Source: Tsukamurella sp040611135 (lineage in GTDB: Bacteria > Actinomycetota > Actinomycetes > Mycobacteriales > Mycobacteriaceae). From it: a stretch of 64,000 nucleotides of DNA. Under the pieces are notes generated by a model that had not been told where the DNA came from, ran no database searches, and worked only from the letters and a program-made list of their open reading frames with translations. Location of the stretch: assembly GCF_040611135.1 (NCBI RefSeq), contig NZ_JBEXNL010000022.1, positions 16,985 to 80,984 on the forward strand, read 5' to 3'. The translations under genes were made by a program, and so were the position numbers. Below, one piece after another: positions 15,530 to 24,520 of this stretch; the first letter of the stretch is position 1; every line of letters begins with the position of its first letter.

Positions 15530-16431
15530 GGCAGCAGGTCCCGGCGGTACATCAGCGCGGCGGCGCCCACGAGCGGGGCGTCACCACCGAGACCGGCCGG
15601 CACCACTCGGGCGGCGGCCACGTAGGGCAGCGGGTGCGCGGCGACGGCGGCCTGCACGAGCGCCACGAAATCGTCGGCGACGCGGGTGAATCCGCCGCCG
15701 AGGACAACGACCGACACCGGCACCAACGCGACGGCGCTGCCGATCCCCTGCCCGACGGCGGCGGCGCACCGTCGGACCGCGGCGACCGCGACCTCGTCGC
15801 CCGACCGGTACGCGGCACCCAGTTCCTCGCCCGTCGAGCCACGGAATCCCTGCGCACGTGCCCAGTCCACGGTGTGCGGGCCGGAGGCGACGGATTCGAG
15901 CATCGTCGTCCGGCCCAGCGAGACGCTGCCCGTGTACCCGGACAGTTCGACCTGGCCGATGTGGCCGGCGTTGCCTCCCAGAGCCTTTCCGCCCACCACG
16001 AAACCGCCGCCGACCCCGGTCGACACGACCATCCCCAGGGCGTCGTCGTAGCCGCGGGCGGCTCCGAGCCAATGCTCGCCCAGCACTATCGCGACACCGT
16101 CGCGGCGGAACTCCACGGGCAGGCCGCCGGCGACGTCGGCGACCAGGTCGCGGAGCGGAAAGCCGTGCAGGGCCTCGAGGTTGATCGGTGAAGCGGTCCC
16201 GGCGGCCTCGTCGACCGGACCCGCCGCGGCGAGCCCGACCCCGGTGACCGGCCCTTCCGCGGCGGCGAGCGCGTCACGCACGACACCCGCGATCGCCGCT
16301 TGCAGATCCGCGGTGGACGCCCGCACGCCGGTCGGCGCGCGGTGCCGCGAGGCCTCGACGACGGTGCCGTCGGGCTCGACGAGCGCCGCCGCCACCTTCG
16401 TGCCGCCGAGGTCCACCGCGAGCACCGTCAT
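15526..16431 (-). CDS. ROK-family sugar kinase lacking the zinc-binding cysteines
   Basis: The protein has 301 residues. The phosphate-1 motif LAVDLGGTKVAAALV is at the N-terminus, the ATP/sugar signature VSTGVGGGFVVGGKALGGNAGHIGQVEL lies at about residues 135-165, and VVVLGGGF lies near the C-terminus. ROK glucokinases usually have CxCGxxGCxE after GH; here the equivalent stretch is SLGRTTMLESVASG, with no cysteine. The GH and the catalytic Asp region (FRRDGVAIVLGEHWLG) are kept. Its ATG overlaps the glgP stop by 4 bp. A glucokinase fits next to glucan phosphorylase, which releases Glc-1-P plus limit dextrin, but the altered zinc loop leaves the sugar open. Confidence 0.85.
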   Translation of the reverse strand: MTVLAVDLGGTKVAAALVEPDGTVVEASRHRAPTGVRASTADLQAAIAGVVRDALAAAEGPVTGVGLAAAGPVDEAAGTASPINLEALHGFPLRDLVADVAGGLPVEFRRDGVAIVLGEHWLGAARGYDDALGMVVSTGVGGGFVVGGKALGGNAGHIGQVELSGYTGSVSLGRTTMLESVASGPHTVDWARAQGFRGSTGEELGAAYRSGDEVAVAAVRRCAAAVGQGIGSAVALVPVSVVVLGGGFTRVADDFVALVQAAVAAHPLPYVAAARVVPAGLGGDAPLVGAAALMYRRDLLP

Positions 16432-18893
16432 CGCGCGTACCGCACCAGACCGAGCTCGGCGGGACCGGCGAGGAGGCGGTTCTGCGGCAGGACGCGCACC
16501 GCGTATCCGAACCTGCCCACCTGCGCGGGCAGCACGGCGCGGTACCGCTCGCCGTCGAAGTGGAGCCGGACGGGCTTGCCGCCCACGATGTCCCCGCCCT
16601 CGCTGACCCCGCCGATCACCGCCTCGACGCGCACATCGCCGTCCTCCAGGGGGCCGAGGTCGATGTCGGCGGCGAGGTCGACCCCCTCGGGGACCACCGC
16701 CACCGTCGACGGGCCGACGCGCACCGCGTCCCAGCCCGCCCGCACCCGCGCGATGTACTCGACCAGTTCACCGATCACCGGCCGCGTCGCCCGGGCGGAC
16801 CGCGCCGCAGGCCGGTAGTAGTCGGTCGCGTACTCGCGGACCATGCGGTCCGCAGACACCTCGGGCGCCGTCGCCGACAGCGCGTGCCGCACCTTCGACA
16901 GCCACCGCGGCGGGGCGTCGTCGGCGTCGCGCCGGTCGTAGAAGGCCGGCACCACATCGTGTTCGAGCAGGTCGTAGAGGGCGTCGGCCTCGATGTCGTC
17001 GCGCCGCCCCGGGTCGACGCCGACGGCCGACGGGATGGCCCAGCCGTTGTTGCCGTCGTACAGCTCGTCCCACCAGCCGTCCAGCACCGACAGATTGAGG
17101 CCGCCGTTCATCGCGCTCTTCATGCCCGAGGTGCCGCAGGCCTCCAGCGGCCGCAGCGGGTTGTTGAGCCACACGTCGCAGCCGTGGTACAGGTACCCGG
17201 CCATGCCGATGGAGTAGTTGGGCAGGAAGGCGATCCGGTGCCGCAGCGTGCGGTCGTCGGTGAAGTGGAGCAACTGCTGCAGGAGCCTCTTGCCCTCGTC
17301 GTCGTGGGGGTGGCTCTTGCCGGCGATCACGACCTGCACGGGCCGGTCGGGGTCCAGCAGGAGGGCGCGCAGCCGCTCGGGATCGCGAAGCATGAGGGTG
17401 AGCCGCTTGTAGGTGGACACCCGGCGCGCGAAGCCGATGGTCAGCACCTCGGGGTCGAACATCCGGTCCGTCCAGCCGAGTTCGGCGTCGACGGCGCCCC
17501 GCTCGATCCAGGCGGCGCGGGTGCGGGAACGCACCTCGTCGACGAGGCGGTGCCGCAGGGTGGTCCGCAGGCGCCACAGGGCCTCGTCGGGCATCGAGAG
17601 CGGGTCGGTGGCGCGCTCGGTGACCAGGCGATCGGCCCAGGTGCCGCGGTGGACGCCGTTGGTCACCGAGCCGATCGGGATCTCGGTGGGCTCGAAGCCG
17701 GGCCACAGGTCGGCGAACATCTCGCGGCTCACAGCCCCGTGCAGCTCCGACACCCCGTTGGCGCGCTGGGCGAGACGGAATCCCATGTGCGCCATGTTGA
17801 ACACGCCGGGGTCCGCCTCCGCGCCGAGCGCGATGATCTCGTCGAGCGGAACGGTGGGCAACATCGTGCACATCTGCCCGCCGTCGCCGAAGTAGCGCCG
17901 CACGAGATCGACCGGGAAGCGATCGATGCCGGCGGGCACCGGGGTGTGGGTGGTGAAGACGGTGGCGGTGCGGGCGAGGGTCCTGGCCTCCGAGTAGGAC
18001 AGGTCCTCCGTCGCCATGAGCTCGCGGATCCGCTCCAGCCCCAGGAATCCGGCGTGCCCCTCGTTGGCGTGGAACACCTCGACGCCGGGGTGCCCGGTGA
18101 GGTCGCAGAACGCGCGGGCCGCGCGGACCCCACCGATGCCGAGCAGGATCTCCTGGCGCAGGCGGTGTTCCGCGTCGCCGCCGTACAACCGGTCCGTGAT
18201 CCCGCGCAGGTCCGGATCGTTGTTCTCGATGTCGGTGTCCAGCAGGAGCAACGGGATCCGGCCGACCTCGGCCCGCCACACCGCCGCGCTGAGCACGCGA
18301 CCCTCGAGCGGCACGGAGACGACGAGTTGCTGCCCGCTCGAGAGGGTCACGGGGCGCAGCGGTAGTTGCTTCGGATCCAGCTCGGGGTACTGCTCGAGCT
18401 GCCAGCCGTCGGCCGACAGCGACTGCTGGAAATAGCCGTGCCGGTACATCAGGCCCAGGGCGATCAGCGGGAGGCCCAGGTCCGAGGCGGCCTTGAGGTG
18501 GTCGCCCGCCAGGACGCCGAGGCCACCCGAGTAGTTGGGCAGTGTCTGGCTGACCCCGAACTCCATCGAGAAGTACGCGATCCCCTTCGCGCCGTCCTTG
18601 AGCTCGTCCGCCCAGGCCGGCCGCGTCAGGTAGTCGTTCAGGTCGGCGTGGAGCGCCCGCACGCGGGCGACGAACTCCTCGTCCGCCGCGAGTTCGGCCA
18701 CCCGTGCCTGATCGGCGCCGCGGAGCGCCTCGAGCGGGTCATGGGTGGCCGCCCACACCTCGGGGGCGAGGGCGGAGAACAGGTCCTGCGTGGGTCCGTG
18801 CCACACCCAGCGCAGGTTGAGCGCGAGGTCGGCGAGCGGGGCGAGCGACTCCGGGTAGACGGGCTCGACGGTGAAGGTTCCTTCTGCGTGCAC
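16428..18893 (-). CDS. glgP: Alpha-glucan (glycogen/maltodextrin) phosphorylase
   Basis: The protein has 821 residues, the length of the short actinobacterial/archaeal GlgP type with an N-terminal DUF3417-like domain (LADLALNLRWVWHGPTQDLFSAL at about 15-38). The glycosyltransferase-35 core includes YFSMEFGVSQTLPNYSGGLGVLAGDHLKAASDLG (quoted in part), the NEGHAGFLGLE region and the PLP site ACGTSGMKSAMNGGLN, whose Lys is about residue 592. It cleaves terminal alpha-1,4 glucosyl units with phosphate to give glucose 1-phosphate. It heads a tightly coupled operon with the ROK kinase and the acyltransferase. The start codon is GTG. A C-terminal extension of about 80 residues (RVEAVIGGVSEGGDIVGG) is typical of this subgroup. 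Confidence 0.95.
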   Translation of the reverse strand: MHAEGTFTVEPVYPESLAPLADLALNLRWVWHGPTQDLFSALAPEVWAATHDPLEALRGADQARVAELAADEEFVARVRALHADLNDYLTRPAWADELKDGAKGIAYFSMEFGVSQTLPNYSGGLGVLAGDHLKAASDLGLPLIALGLMYRHGYFQQSLSADGWQLEQYPELDPKQLPLRPVTLSSGQQLVVSVPLEGRVLSAAVWRAEVGRIPLLLLDTDIENNDPDLRGITDRLYGGDAEHRLRQEILLGIGGVRAARAFCDLTGHPGVEVFHANEGHAGFLGLERIRELMATEDLSYSEARTLARTATVFTTHTPVPAGIDRFPVDLVRRYFGDGGQMCTMLPTVPLDEIIALGAEADPGVFNMAHMGFRLAQRANGVSELHGAVSREMFADLWPGFEPTEIPIGSVTNGVHRGTWADRLVTERATDPLSMPDEALWRLRTTLRHRLVDEVRSRTRAAWIERGAVDAELGWTDRMFDPEVLTIGFARRVSTYKRLTLMLRDPERLRALLLDPDRPVQVVIAGKSHPHDDEGKRLLQQLLHFTDDRTLRHRIAFLPNYSIGMAGYLYHGCDVWLNNPLRPLEACGTSGMKSAMNGGLNLSVLDGWWDELYDGNNGWAIPSAVGVDPGRRDDIEADALYDLLEHDVVPAFYDRRDADDAPPRWLSKVRHALSATAPEVSADRMVREYATDYYRPAARSARATRPVIGELVEYIARVRAGWDAVRVGPSTVAVVPEGVDLAADIDLGPLEDGDVRVEAVIGGVSEGGDIVGGKPVRLHFDGERYRAVLPAQVGRFGYAVRVLPQNRLLAGPAELGLVRYAR

Positions 18894-18951
18894 GACTACC
18901 GACCCTATTGGTTGCCCGCGCGCCCCGCGAGGTTACCGGCGGGTCACGTGC

Positions 18952-19707
18952 TCAGTGCCGCGGCTGTCCGGTGGGCGCGCCCCCGATCGCATCGTCCCAG
19001 CGCGCTCGGTAGCGTCCCCACCGCGCGTCGAACCGCTCGGCGCGCTCGCGGGCTCGTTCCAGCTTCTCCGACGAGTAGCGGTGCCGCGCCCAGGGCGAGG
19101 TCGGACGTGCGAGCCGGACGGCCGCGACGAAGGCGACCGGGCCGACGAACAGCGCGATCAGCGCCGTCGGGTACTTGCCCTTGAGGGCGGTCGTGGCGAC
19201 GAAGCCGAAATGGATCACCAACCAACAGACGATCACGCCGCGCAGCGCGGCGACCTCCGGCGGCAGGTCCTTGATGTTGAGCGGCGACACCCCCACAGCG
19301 GCCAGCCCGATCAGGGCGGCCGCGAGGGTGACGATGTTCACCGACAGCTGCCCCTCCTGCGACCAGTACACGTCCTGCAGCCGGAACAGCATGGCGAACT
19401 CATCGAGCACGAGCGCCGTGCCCACCCCGATCAGCACACCTGCGGCGTACGTCCACCCGGACAACGGCGGAGAGCCGATTCCCATGAACGCGCCGAGCAT
19501 CAGGATCAGCATTCCCGGCGTCGAGTGGTGCAGGTGCACGCCACCGCCGCCGGAGATGTCGTGGAAGGGCCCCTTCCCGGCGCGGATCATCCGGGTGATG
19601 AACCGGACCACGACGAAGGCGACCACGAACGCGACGAAGCTCAGCAGGAGCGGCCCCTTGCAGCCGTCCACCACTTCCCGCGCCCACCATTGCGCCAGCC
19701 AGTGCAT
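18952..19707 (-). CDS. Conserved actinobacterial integral membrane protein
   Basis: The protein has 251 residues and about six hydrophobic segments (about residues 20-40, 68-88, 92-108, 125-145, 160-178, 185-205). The C-terminal tail is positively charged and coiled-coil-prone (SEKLERARERAERFDARWGRYRARWDD). Conserved-looking loops include HDISGGGGVHLHHSTPGM, with clustered histidines between the first two helices, and LDEFAMLFRLQDVYW. The family is not characterised to my knowledge. ATG at 19707 is used, since upstream in-frame sequence has no membrane-protein character. It ends 58 bp before the glgP start region and may be transcribed upstream of that operon. Confidence 0.78.
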   Translation of the reverse strand: MHWLAQWWAREVVDGCKGPLLLSFVAFVVAFVVVRFITRMIRAGKGPFHDISGGGGVHLHHSTPGMLILMLGAFMGIGSPPLSGWTYAAGVLIGVGTALVLDEFAMLFRLQDVYWSQEGQLSVNIVTLAAALIGLAAVGVSPLNIKDLPPEVAALRGVIVCWLVIHFGFVATTALKGKYPTALIALFVGPVAFVAAVRLARPTSPWARHRYSSEKLERARERAERFDARWGRYRARWDDAIGGAPTGQPRH

Positions 19708-19779
19708 GCCGCCGATGCTAGGCGCGCGAAGCCCGCACGGCGGCGGAGCCGCGAGGACCGGGGACAACGTGGACGACTC

Positions 19780-19860
19780 TCAGAAGTCCCCGGCGTACTC
19801 CGGAGGCACTATCCGCGTGAGCCGCTCTCGCGTCGCGTCGTCGCGCGGCAGGGACGTGAG
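19780..19860 (-). pseudogene. Possible C-terminal remnant of a transcriptional regulator
   Basis: Read on the minus strand, the last codons before a TGA at 19780 encode DDATRERLTRIVPPEYAGDF. This resembles the C-terminus of a small regulator, and it ends in GDF like the intact MarR gene 500 bp away (FNGDF). No HTH-encoding sequence precedes it; instead the opposite strand carries MFS debris. I read it as a leftover of a duplicated or recombined regulator, with modest confidence. Confidence 0.35.
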
Positions 19861-20304
19861 CATGCGCAGCGACGTGCCGATGGGGGCATTGCTCAACGCC
19901 GTGGGGCTGGTGGCGCTCGCGGCGAGCGGACTCGCGGCCCCGCAGGTCTGGGCGTGGGCGGCGCAGCGCGCCCCGATCCTCGTGGGCGCCGCGCAGGCGA
20001 TGCAGTTCGGGCCGCTGGTCGGGCGATCATGGGGGCGGTGGCCGACCGGATCGCCGGGCTCACCGGCGGGCTGGTGTCGACGGCGCAGCAGGCGGCGTTC
20101 GCGCTCGGCGTCGCGACGCTCGGGACGGGCTGCGCGGCACTGGCGGGCGGCATACCCGCGCAGCACGCCTTCGCGCTGATCCTGGTCGTGCGCGCGGGAC
20201 TCGCCGTCGCGTTCGCCGGGTGTGCGCGGAGCCTGCACCGCGCACCGTCGAACGGCGGCACGGACGCCCCGGCTCCGCCGGCGACGGTCAGAAGTCGCCG
20301 TTGA
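19856..20304 (+). pseudogene. Frameshifted C-terminal fragment of an MFS (DHA2-like) exporter
   Basis: Two adjoining reading frames encode successive parts of one transporter C-terminus. The first gives MGALLNAVGLVALAASGL followed by ILVGAAQAMQFGPLV (to about 20020). After a one-base frame shift the second gives IMGAVADRIAGLTGGLVSTA, then AFALGVATLG and AFALILVVRAGLAVAFAG, ending at the TGA at 20304. The G-L-x-G-G-L-V-x-T-A-Q-Q motif is typical of DHA2/EmrB-type exporters just before the last helices. The N-terminal ten or so helices are absent. It is either a true relic or an intact short gene broken by a single-base error. Confidence 0.7.
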
Positions 20305-20788
20305 AGCGGCGCAGCGAGCGGATCGCGCCCACCAGCGCAGCGGACTCGTCGTCGGGCATACCGATGTCGGCGAAGACGTCATTGAGCACCACCGTCGCCT
20401 TCTCCACCAGCTCCCGGCCCTCCGTCGTGATCGCGACCAGGGTCGTGCGTCCATCGGTCGGATGCGGCTTGCGCTCGACCAGCCCGGCCTCGCCGAGCCG
20501 ATCGATCGCGTGCGTCACCGAGGAGACGTGCACCTGCAGCCGGGTGCTCGCCTTCGAGATCGGCAGCTCGCCGCGCTTGGTGAAGGCGAGCAGCCGCAGC
20601 AGCTCGAACCGGGAGAAGGACAGCCGGAAGGGCTTGAGCGCCGCCTCGATCCGCGCGAGCAGGATCTGGTGCGCGCGCATCACCGAGGTCACCGCCTCCA
20701 TGCCGGAGGCGATGTCGCCGCCCCACCCGGCGTCCTCCCAATTGCGGCGGGCCCGCGCGATCGGGTCCCGGACGTCCGGTTCTGTCAT
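20288..20788 (-). CDS. MarR-family transcriptional regulator
   Basis: The protein has 166 residues. The winged-helix core covers about residues 48-125: LSFSRFELLRLLAFTKRGEL, ISKASTRLQVHVSSVTHAIDRL (recognition helix) and the wing with the DGR signature (PHPTDGRTTLVAITTEGR). The ATG at 20788 lies 20 bp after the mmsB stop, so it is the last gene of the mmsA-acyl-CoA dehydrogenase-mmsB operon. It probably regulates that operon, perhaps by binding the 18-bp palindrome at 24483-24500. The ligand may be an acyl-CoA or a branched-chain intermediate; that is inference. Confidence 0.88.
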   Translation of the reverse strand: MTEPDVRDPIARARRNWEDAGWGGDIASGMEAVTSVMRAHQILLARIEAALKPFRLSFSRFELLRLLAFTKRGELPISKASTRLQVHVSSVTHAIDRLGEAGLVERKPHPTDGRTTLVAITTEGRELVEKATVVLNDVFADIGMPDDESAALVGAIRSLRRFNGDF

Positions 20789-20808
20789 CGCGCCGCCCTC
20801 CGTGTCGC

Positions 20809-21678
20809 CTATCGCAGTGTGTTGATGATCGCGCTGAAGTCTAGGCCCCCGTTGTCCTGCGCGAACGCCGCGTACAGCGATGCCGCGTGCGTGCCGAGCG
20901 GGGCGGTCGAGCCGGTGGACGCCACGGCGTCCATCGCCAGCCCCAGGTCCTTGTTCATCAGTGCCGTCGCGAAGCCGGGCTTGAACTCGTTGCCCGACGG
21001 TGCCCCTGCCACCGGTCCCGGTACGGGGCAGTTGGTGTGCAGCGACCAGCAGTTGCCGGTGGCGCCGGTGACCACGTCGTAGAGCGCCTGATCCGCCAGG
21101 CCCAGCTTTTCGGCGAGGACGAAGGCCTCGCCCACGACGATCTGCTGGACCGCGAGGATCATGTTGTTGCACACCTTGGCGGCCTGCCCGTTGCCGGCGC
21201 CGCCGCAGTGGATCACCTTGCCGGCCATCGGATCCAGCACGGGCTGTGCCGCGGCGAAGGCCGCGTCGTCGCCGCCGACCATGAACGCCAGGGTGCCGGC
21301 GTCGGCGCCCTTGACGCCACCGGACACGGGCGCATCGACCTGGAGCATCCCGGCGGCCTCGGCCTGCGCGTGCACCGCGCGGGCATCGTCGACGGAGATG
21401 GTCGAGCTGTCGATGAACAGCGTGCCCCGCGCGGCGTGCGGGAGCACGGAGTCGTACACCGCCTTGACGATGGCGCCGCTGGGCAGCATGGTGACCACGG
21501 CGTCCGCACCGACCACGGCCTCCTCGGCGGTGTCGATCACGGTGACGCCGGCCGCGCGGGCCGCGTCCTGCGCCGCGGGGACGAGGTCGAAACCGCGCAC
21601 CGTGTGGCCGGCCGCGACGAGGTTCTTCGCCATCGGGCCGCCCATGTGGCCGAGCCCGAGGAATGCGATGGTGCTCAT
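20809..21678 (-). CDS. mmsB: 3-hydroxyisobutyrate dehydrogenase
   Basis: The protein has 289 residues. The N-terminal NAD(P) Rossmann motif is FLGLGHMGGPMAKNL. The substrate-binding DAPVSGGVKGADAGTLAFMVGG lies at about residues 118-140, and the catalytic Lys lies in GNGQAAKVCNN (about residue 172). It oxidises 3-hydroxyisobutyrate to methylmalonate semialdehyde in valine degradation; the neighbouring mmsA product uses that semialdehyde. The AGGAGAGG Shine-Dalgarno overlaps the end of the acyl-CoA dehydrogenase gene. Confidence 0.95.
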   Translation of the reverse strand: MSTIAFLGLGHMGGPMAKNLVAAGHTVRGFDLVPAAQDAARAAGVTVIDTAEEAVVGADAVVTMLPSGAIVKAVYDSVLPHAARGTLFIDSSTISVDDARAVHAQAEAAGMLQVDAPVSGGVKGADAGTLAFMVGGDDAAFAAAQPVLDPMAGKVIHCGGAGNGQAAKVCNNMILAVQQIVVGEAFVLAEKLGLADQALYDVVTGATGNCWSLHTNCPVPGPVAGAPSGNEFKPGFATALMNKDLGLAMDAVASTGSTAPLGTHAASLYAAFAQDNGGLDFSAIINTLR

Positions 21679-21691
21679 GAAAACGCCTCTC

Positions 21692-22855
21692 CTACTTGCC
21701 CTGGATGCGGGCGGCCTCGGCGCGGCCGATCACCATCCGCATGATCTCGTTGGTGCCCTCGAGGATCCGGTTCACCCGCAGGTCTCGGACGATCTTCTCG
21801 ACGCCGGTCTCGTGCAGGTAGCCGTAGCCGCCGTGCAGCTGCAGCGCCTGGTCTGCCACCTGGAAGCAGGTCTCGGTGACGAACTTCTTGGCCATGGCGC
21901 AGAGCTCGACCTTGTCGGGATCGTTCTCATCGAGTGCCGTGGCCGCGCGCCACAGGATCAGCCGGGAGGCCTCGAGCGAGGTGGCCATGTCGGCGAGCGC
22001 GAACCGGATGGTCGGCTCGTCGATGAGCTTGCGCCCGAACGTCTCACGCTCCGTCATGTACTGCAGCGCCTTGTCGTACGCGGCCTGGGCGCCGCCCAGG
22101 GAGCAGGCGGCGATGTTGAGCCGGCCGCCGTTGAGCCCGTTCATGGCGATGCCGAAGCCCTTGCCGGCACCGTCGGCCCCGCCGAGCATGCGCGAGGGCG
22201 GGATCCGCACGTTCTCGAAGATCACCTGGGTGGTGGGCTGGCTGTGCCAGCCCATCTTCACCTCGGGCGGCCCGAAGGAGAGACCGGGGGTTCCCTTGTC
22301 CACGAGGAAGGTCGAGATGCCGCGGGCGCCCTCGCCCTCGCTGCGCGCCATGACCACATACAGGTCGGAGGCGCCGCCGCCGGAGATGAATTGCTTCGTG
22401 CCGTTGAGCACGAAGTCGTCGCCGTCGCGGTCCGCCTTGGTGGTCAGCGAGGCCGCGTCCGAGCCGGCGCCCGGCTCGGTCAGGCAGTAGCTGGCCATGA
22501 CGTCCATCGGCGCGAGCTTGGGGATCCACTCCTGCCGCTGCTCCTCGGAGCCGTAGGTGTCCACCATCCAGGTGCACATGTTGTGGATCGAGATGAACGC
22601 CGCGGTCACGGGATCGCCCTTGGCGAGCTCCTCGAAGATGCGGACACCGTCGAGCCGGCGCAGGCCGGATCCGCCCACGTCCTCGCGGGTGTAGATGGCG
22701 GCCATGCCGAGGCTGCCCGCCTCCTTCATCTCCGCCACGGGGAAGTGCTTCGTGGCGTCCCACTCCAGTGCGTAGGGCGCGAGGCGCTTGCGGGAGAAGT
22801 CGCGGGCCATCTCGACGATGGCCAGGTCGTCCCCCGTCAGGTTCGGGTAGGGCAC
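21692..22855 (-). CDS. Acyl-CoA dehydrogenase, probably isobutyryl-CoA dehydrogenase
   Basis: The protein has 387 residues, the usual size for a mitochondrial/bacterial ACAD. FAD and substrate segments include YCLTEPGAGSDAASL and FISGGGASDLYVVMA. The C-terminal catalytic Glu lies in LRVNRILEGTNEIMRM, and HGGYGYLHETGVEKIVRD precedes it. The start is GTG at 22855, 9 nt after mmsA. Genomic position between mmsA and mmsB, and overall likeness to ACAD8-type enzymes, suggest isobutyryl-CoA to methacrylyl-CoA oxidation in valine catabolism. The missing enoyl-CoA hydratase and hydroxyisobutyryl-CoA hydrolase must be elsewhere. Confidence 0.92.
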   Translation of the reverse strand: MPYPNLTGDDLAIVEMARDFSRKRLAPYALEWDATKHFPVAEMKEAGSLGMAAIYTREDVGGSGLRRLDGVRIFEELAKGDPVTAAFISIHNMCTWMVDTYGSEEQRQEWIPKLAPMDVMASYCLTEPGAGSDAASLTTKADRDGDDFVLNGTKQFISGGGASDLYVVMARSEGEGARGISTFLVDKGTPGLSFGPPEVKMGWHSQPTTQVIFENVRIPPSRMLGGADGAGKGFGIAMNGLNGGRLNIAACSLGGAQAAYDKALQYMTERETFGRKLIDEPTIRFALADMATSLEASRLILWRAATALDENDPDKVELCAMAKKFVTETCFQVADQALQLHGGYGYLHETGVEKIVRDLRVNRILEGTNEIMRMVIGRAEAARIQGK

Positions 22856-22864
22856 GTCGCGCTC

Positions 22865-24415
<1,551 letters not shown>

Positions 24416-24477
24416 GTGTGTCCTTCTCTCTCGATCGAGGTCCATCGCGAAGCCCTTGCGCGATGTGTTGCCCATCA

Positions 24478-24500
24478 CTATATACTTGGATATCCAAGTA
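24478..24500. promoter_or_regulatory. 18-bp perfect palindrome over divergent promoters
   Basis: TACTTGGATATCCAAGTA (24483-24500) is a perfect palindrome. A TATACT hexamer (24481-24486, +) and a TATAGT hexamer (minus-strand complement of 24478-24483) overlap its left edge, giving -10 boxes for the synthetase and mmsA genes respectively. It is a likely binding site for the MarR protein at the end of the mms operon, or for another local repressor. Confidence 0.75.
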
Positions 24501-24520
24501 ATCAACCGGAGGATCTGAAA

